Shown one piece after another: positions 60,614 through 64,000 of a stretch of DNA of 64,000 nt. This DNA comes from an uncultured Paraglaciecola sp. (GTDB taxonomy: Bacteria; Pseudomonadota; Gammaproteobacteria; Enterobacterales; Alteromonadaceae). Under the pieces are notes generated by a model. It was not told the DNA's origin, made no database searches, and worked only from the letters and a program-made list of their open reading frames with translations. The translations under genes were made by a program, and so were the position numbers. Numbering within the stretch: the stretch's first letter is position 1; every line of letters begins with the position of its first letter. The stretch covers positions 1 to 64,000 of the forward strand of contig NZ_CAKZKO010000055.1 of NCBI RefSeq assembly GCF_937123705.1, read 5' to 3'.

Positions 60614-60677
60614 ACCCCAAGAGCCGTTAATTCTAATGCTTTTGGGGTGAACGGCAGGGTTGCAATAATCCTGCCGT
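60614..60677. terminator. Two hairpins between the M1 peptidase and prlC
   Basis: ACCCCAAGAG/CTTTTGGGGT (60614-60648, 15-nt loop) and ACGGCAGG/CCTGCCGT (60651-60677, 11-nt loop). They lie between convergent genes and probably act as terminators, though neither is followed by a good T run. Confidence 0.5.
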
Positions 60678-60691
60678 GGGTCTCAGTAAAT

Positions 60692-62728
60692 TTATGCTGC
60701 AATACCCGAATGGCGTAGCAAAGCGTTCACCTCTGGTTCGCGACCCCTAAAGGCCACAAACAGCTCCATGGGTTCTTTACTGCCACCCATTTCGAGGATG
60801 TTAGCCATAAAGTCTTGGCCAGTTTGTTGATTAAAAATACCTTCTTCTTCAAAGCGGCTAAAGGCGTCTGACGATAACACTTCTGCCCATTTGTAGCTGT
60901 AATAGCCTGCCGCATAACCACCCGCAAATATATGTCCAAAGCTATTTTGAAAACGATTAAAGCTAGGGGGAATGAGCACCGCCACTTGCGCACGCACTTC
61001 GTCTAAAAATTGCTGTACATTGGTTTGCCCTGCAACAAAATTTTGGTGCAAGCTAAAGTCGAATAGGCTGAATTCTAACTGCCTTAACATTTGCATGGCT
61101 GATTGGAAGTTACGGGCAGCGAGCATGTTGTCTAACAAGTTTTGCGGCAGCGATTCGCCTGTTTCAAAGTGCCCAGAAATAAAGCTAAGTGCCTCTGGTT
61201 GCCAGCACCAGTTTTCTAAAAATTGACTAGGTAATTCCACTGCATCCCAAGCTACACCGTTGATGCCTGATACCCCTCCAACGTTTATTTTGGTCAACAT
61301 ATGATGTAAACCATGGCCAAATTCGTGGAACAAGGTCACGACTTCATCGTGAGTAAACAAAGCCGGTTTGTCGCCTACTGGCCCATTAAAGTTACAGGTT
61401 AGATAAGCCACTGGGTATTGTTGGCTGTTGTCGGTTTTTTGTCTGCGTACCTGGCATTCGTCCATCCAAGCACCACCGCGTTTTTTCTCGCGGGCGTATA
61501 AATCGAGGTAAAAACTGCCACGAAGTTCGCCGGTTTGGTCGTGAATATCGTAAAAACCCACGTCTTTGTGCCAAGTATCGATATCGTCACGGGCGCTGAT
61601 GCTTAAGTTGTATAAACGGGATACTACTTCAAACAGACCTGTGACCACTTTGTCTTCGGGGAAATAAGGGCGCAATTGTTCATCAGAAATTTTATAGGTT
61701 TGTTCTTTGAGTTTTTCACTGAAATAAGCAAAATCCCAGGCTTGTAACTTATCAACTTGATAATGTTCGTTGGCGAAGGCCGTTAGCGTATCAATATCTT
61801 GCTGGGCTTGTGGTTTAGAGCGTTTGGCTAGGTCTTGTAAAAAGCCATTGACCTGCTCGCCAGAGTTGGCCATTTTGCTGGCCAATGAATAATCTGCAAA
61901 ATTTGCAAAGCCTAATAGTTGTGCTAATTCTTGACGCAAAGCTAAGGTTTCGTTGATGATCTCGGTGTTATCCCATTTCCCAGCGTTGGGCCCTTGGTCA
62001 GAGGCACGGGAAGTATAAGCGCGATACATTTCTTCACGTAATTGACTATTATCGGCATGGGTCATTATGGGTAAATAGCTGGGAATATCTAAAGTGAATA
62101 ACCAACCTTCTAACTCTTTACTTTCAGCTAACTGTTTAGCGGCAGCTAAAGCGGACTCAGGTAAACCGGCTAATTCAGCTTGGTCGATAATATGTTTTTG
62201 CCAACCTAAAGTGGCATCCATCACATTATTACTAAAGCTTGAGCCTAAGTCAGATAAACGGCTAGATATTTCGGCATAACGGGCTTTTTTCTCGTCGTCT
62301 AAGGCCACGCCTGATAGTTTAAAATCGCGAATGGCATGGGTCACAACTTGTTGCTGTGCCTGTGACAAATTCGCAAATTCGGCACTTGCTTCGATTTGGC
62401 AATAAGCTTGGTAAAAATCAGCATTTTGACCGACCCAAGTGCCGTAATCTGATAACGCAGGTAAGCAGGCGTCGTGGGCTTCGCGTAATGCGTCATTGCT
62501 AACGACAGAGTTCATATGGGAAACCGGCGACCACTTGCGACTCAATTGGTCGTCAATTTCTTCAATAGGTGCAATAAGGTTATCCCAAGAATAGTCATCT
62601 TGACTCAGCAACTCAGTAATTTTAGTTTTGCAGGCTTCAATGGCTTGTTCGATAGCAGGTTGAATATGCTCAGGTTTAATGGCCGAAAATTGCGGTAGCC
62701 CAGCTAAATTAGAAAGTGGATTGGTCAT
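60692..62728 (-). CDS. prlC: Oligopeptidase A PrlC
   Basis: A 678-aa cytoplasmic M3-family zinc oligopeptidase that degrades signal-peptide fragments and other short peptides. The zinc motif is LFHEFGHGLHHML, with further family blocks GGAWMDECQVRR, SGINGVAWDAVELPSQFLEN and AGGYAAGYYSYKWAEVLS. The length matches E. coli OpdA (680). ATG start. It is divergent from gor with a 226-bp gap; in E. coli prlC also lies close to gor. Confidence 0.97.
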   Translation of the reverse strand: MTNPLSNLAGLPQFSAIKPEHIQPAIEQAIEACKTKITELLSQDDYSWDNLIAPIEEIDDQLSRKWSPVSHMNSVVSNDALREAHDACLPALSDYGTWVGQNADFYQAYCQIEASAEFANLSQAQQQVVTHAIRDFKLSGVALDDEKKARYAEISSRLSDLGSSFSNNVMDATLGWQKHIIDQAELAGLPESALAAAKQLAESKELEGWLFTLDIPSYLPIMTHADNSQLREEMYRAYTSRASDQGPNAGKWDNTEIINETLALRQELAQLLGFANFADYSLASKMANSGEQVNGFLQDLAKRSKPQAQQDIDTLTAFANEHYQVDKLQAWDFAYFSEKLKEQTYKISDEQLRPYFPEDKVVTGLFEVVSRLYNLSISARDDIDTWHKDVGFYDIHDQTGELRGSFYLDLYAREKKRGGAWMDECQVRRQKTDNSQQYPVAYLTCNFNGPVGDKPALFTHDEVVTLFHEFGHGLHHMLTKINVGGVSGINGVAWDAVELPSQFLENWCWQPEALSFISGHFETGESLPQNLLDNMLAARNFQSAMQMLRQLEFSLFDFSLHQNFVAGQTNVQQFLDEVRAQVAVLIPPSFNRFQNSFGHIFAGGYAAGYYSYKWAEVLSSDAFSRFEEEGIFNQQTGQDFMANILEMGGSKEPMELFVAFRGREPEVNALLRHSGIAA

Positions 62729-62954
62729 TTTTAGTATTCTTCTCGATTAAGATACTTAAAGAAATTGGGTTGCACCCCGTAAATCTCAAGAGCTAATAGT
62801 TAATTTTACAACGGCTGTAATTTAATTGTTGTTACAAGGTTCTTTTGCAAGAACGTCATTATCGATTAGTTAGATTAGATCAATTGATAAATTGCAGTGT
62901 TATTTTTGTAAGATAAGCATTATCTTCATTCAAATTTTTTAATTAGGCAGGCTC

Positions 62955-64000
62955 ATGGCAGATTTTGATTATATATGTATAGGTGGTGGCAGTGGTGGCA
63001 TTGCATCGGCAAATCGCGCGGCTAAACACGGTAAAAAAGTAGCGATAGTAGAGGCAAACGCCATTGGTGGTACTTGCGTTAATGTGGGCTGTGTACCCAA
63101 AAAAGTCATGTGGTTTGGTGCTCACGTTGCCGAAGCCATTAACTTATATGCCCCTGATTATGGCTTTGATGTCACTGTGAATAACTTCAATTGGCAAACC
63201 TTAGTGGATAGTCGCGAAGCTTACATAAAGCGAATACACGGCAGTTATGGCAGTGGTTTTGCAAAAAATGGGGTGACCCTAATCAATGGTTTTGCAACTT
63301 TTGTGGATAAAAATACTATAGAAGTTGCTGGCCAACACTACACCGCGGATCACATATTAATTGCCACAGGTGGTCGCCCTACATTGCCTAACATTCCAGG
63401 GGCAGAGCTTGGTATCGATTCAAACGGCTTTTTTGAGTTAAGCGAACAGCCTAAACGCGCGGTGGTAGTTGGCGCTGGTTATATAGCTGTTGAACTTGCC
63501 GGTGTGATGCATGCATTAGGCACAAAAACCGATTTGGTAGTGCGTAAACATGCGCCACTGCGTAGTTTTGATACTATGTTGTCAGAAACCTTGGTTGAGC
63601 TAATGGCTCAAGATGGGCCAACTTTGCATACCCACGCCACACCAACTCAAGTGACGAAAAATGTCGATGGTTCATTAACCATTGAATTTGAAAATGGCGA
63701 GGCAATCGAGACTGACTGTGTGGTCTGGGCTATCGGCCGAGAACCTGCCAACGATAAGATTGCTATAGAAAACACCGGTGTTGAGATAAACGAACGTGGC
63801 TATATCAAAGTCGATAAGTTTCAAAATACTAACGTAGAGGGCATTTACGCAGTAGGCGATAATATTGGCTATGTTGAACTGACTCCAGTGGCGGTTAAAT
63901 CAGGGCGTTTATTATCAGAGCGTTTATTTAATGGTCAAACTAATGCCCATATGGATTATTCGTTGATCCCAACAGTGGTGTTTAGCCATCCACCCATTGG
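62955..64000 (+). CDS. gor: Glutathione reductase Gor (3' end cut by the window)
   Basis: The first 348 residues of an FAD-dependent enzyme reducing glutathione disulphide with NADPH. FAD motif ICIGGGSGGIASANRAAKHG, redox-active disulphide GGTCVNVGCVPKKVMW, NADPH-domain motif VVVGAGYIAVELAG and the second FAD motif GIYAVGDNIG are all present. The frame is still open at the window edge (PTVVFSHPPIG); about 100 residues of dimerisation domain should follow. ATG start. Divergent from prlC. Confidence 0.97.
   Translation, partial: MADFDYICIGGGSGGIASANRAAKHGKKVAIVEANAIGGTCVNVGCVPKKVMWFGAHVAEAINLYAPDYGFDVTVNNFNWQTLVDSREAYIKRIHGSYGSGFAKNGVTLINGFATFVDKNTIEVAGQHYTADHILIATGGRPTLPNIPGAELGIDSNGFFELSEQPKRAVVVGAGYIAVELAGVMHALGTKTDLVVRKHAPLRSFDTMLSETLVELMAQDGPTLHTHATPTQVTKNVDGSLTIEFENGEAIETDCVVWAIGREPANDKIAIENTGVEINERGYIKVDKFQNTNVEGIYAVGDNIGYVELTPVAVKSGRLLSERLFNGQTNAHMDYSLIPTVVFSHPPI

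Overview
The window is almost entirely the chromosome of a gammaproteobacterium, most likely an Alteromonadales member of the Glaciecola/Paraglaciecola/Alteromonas type. The evidence is gene order and content: ubiE-ubiJ-ubiB beside tatABCD-tatD, rho/trxA facing rhlB-gppA, ubiC-ubiA-ubiK-rep, yggX-mutY-trmB-rsmC, accB-accC-prmA, purE-purK, an ArcA regulator, a PEP-CTERM protein and several c-di-GMP enzymes. Base composition is moderately AT-rich, and TTA/TTG/ATT codons dominate. The first ~1 kb differs: C-rich on the + strand, dominated by CTC/ATC/GCC/CCC codons, with a helicase-like gene tail and a tRNA-Leu(CAG) that do not look like the rest. It is either a foreign segment or a chimeric contig end.

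Layout. 1-1.1 kb: odd-composition end. 1.3-5.2 kb: ubiquinone genes ubiC, ubiA, ubiK, then rep. 5.2-13 kb: a GAF-GAF-GGDEF-EAL protein, cytochrome c5, a PQQ-type sugar dehydrogenase and an exported GH2 beta-galactosidase. 13-17.4 kb: tRNA-Phe with a decayed second copy, yggX, mutY, a hydrolase, trmB, rsmC. 17.6-20.2 kb: a sensor kinase and arcA. 20.2-27.5 kb: the most interesting block, with two converging operons. One is TlpA-DUF4266-DUF3570-ApbE. The other is a QseB/PmrA-type regulator and kinase with a cupredoxin, an FTR1-like permease and an outer-membrane barrel. 27.5-35 kb: fxsA, dsbD, upp, acpH, aroQ, accB, accC, prmA. 35.1-39 kb: a PEP-CTERM protein behind a sigma-54-type promoter and a beta-propeller GGDEF protein. 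39.2-39.6 kb: tRNA-Thr followed by a 79-bp tandem array made from its own 3' half. 39.7-64 kb: purK, purE, an M20 amidohydrolase, rho, trxA, rhlB, gppA, hemB, a 7TM-GGDEF protein, tatDCBA, an inserted outer-membrane-type gene, ubiB, ubiJ, ubiE, a Tag-like glycosylase, an M1 peptidase, prlC and the start of gor.

The strongest new observation is regulatory. A perfect CTTAAG-N5-CTTAAG box, the site type bound by PmrA/QseB/BqsR regulators, occurs in front of both converging operons. In each case it lies 10 nt before a -10-like hexamer. The QseB-like regulator is therefore predicted to control its own cupredoxin/FTR1 operon and the TlpA-DUF4266-DUF3570-ApbE operon. The kinase has two ExxE motifs in its periplasmic segment, as iron-sensing PmrB does, so iron or another metal is a reasonable guess for the signal. 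The DUF3570 protein carries a flavinylation-like DTLTGASAT segment, and the DUF4266 lipoprotein ends in a GGGCGCN tail, which suggests an undescribed envelope redox/metal system. The 79-bp tRNA-derived array, with its own promoter and terminator, is the second unusual structure.
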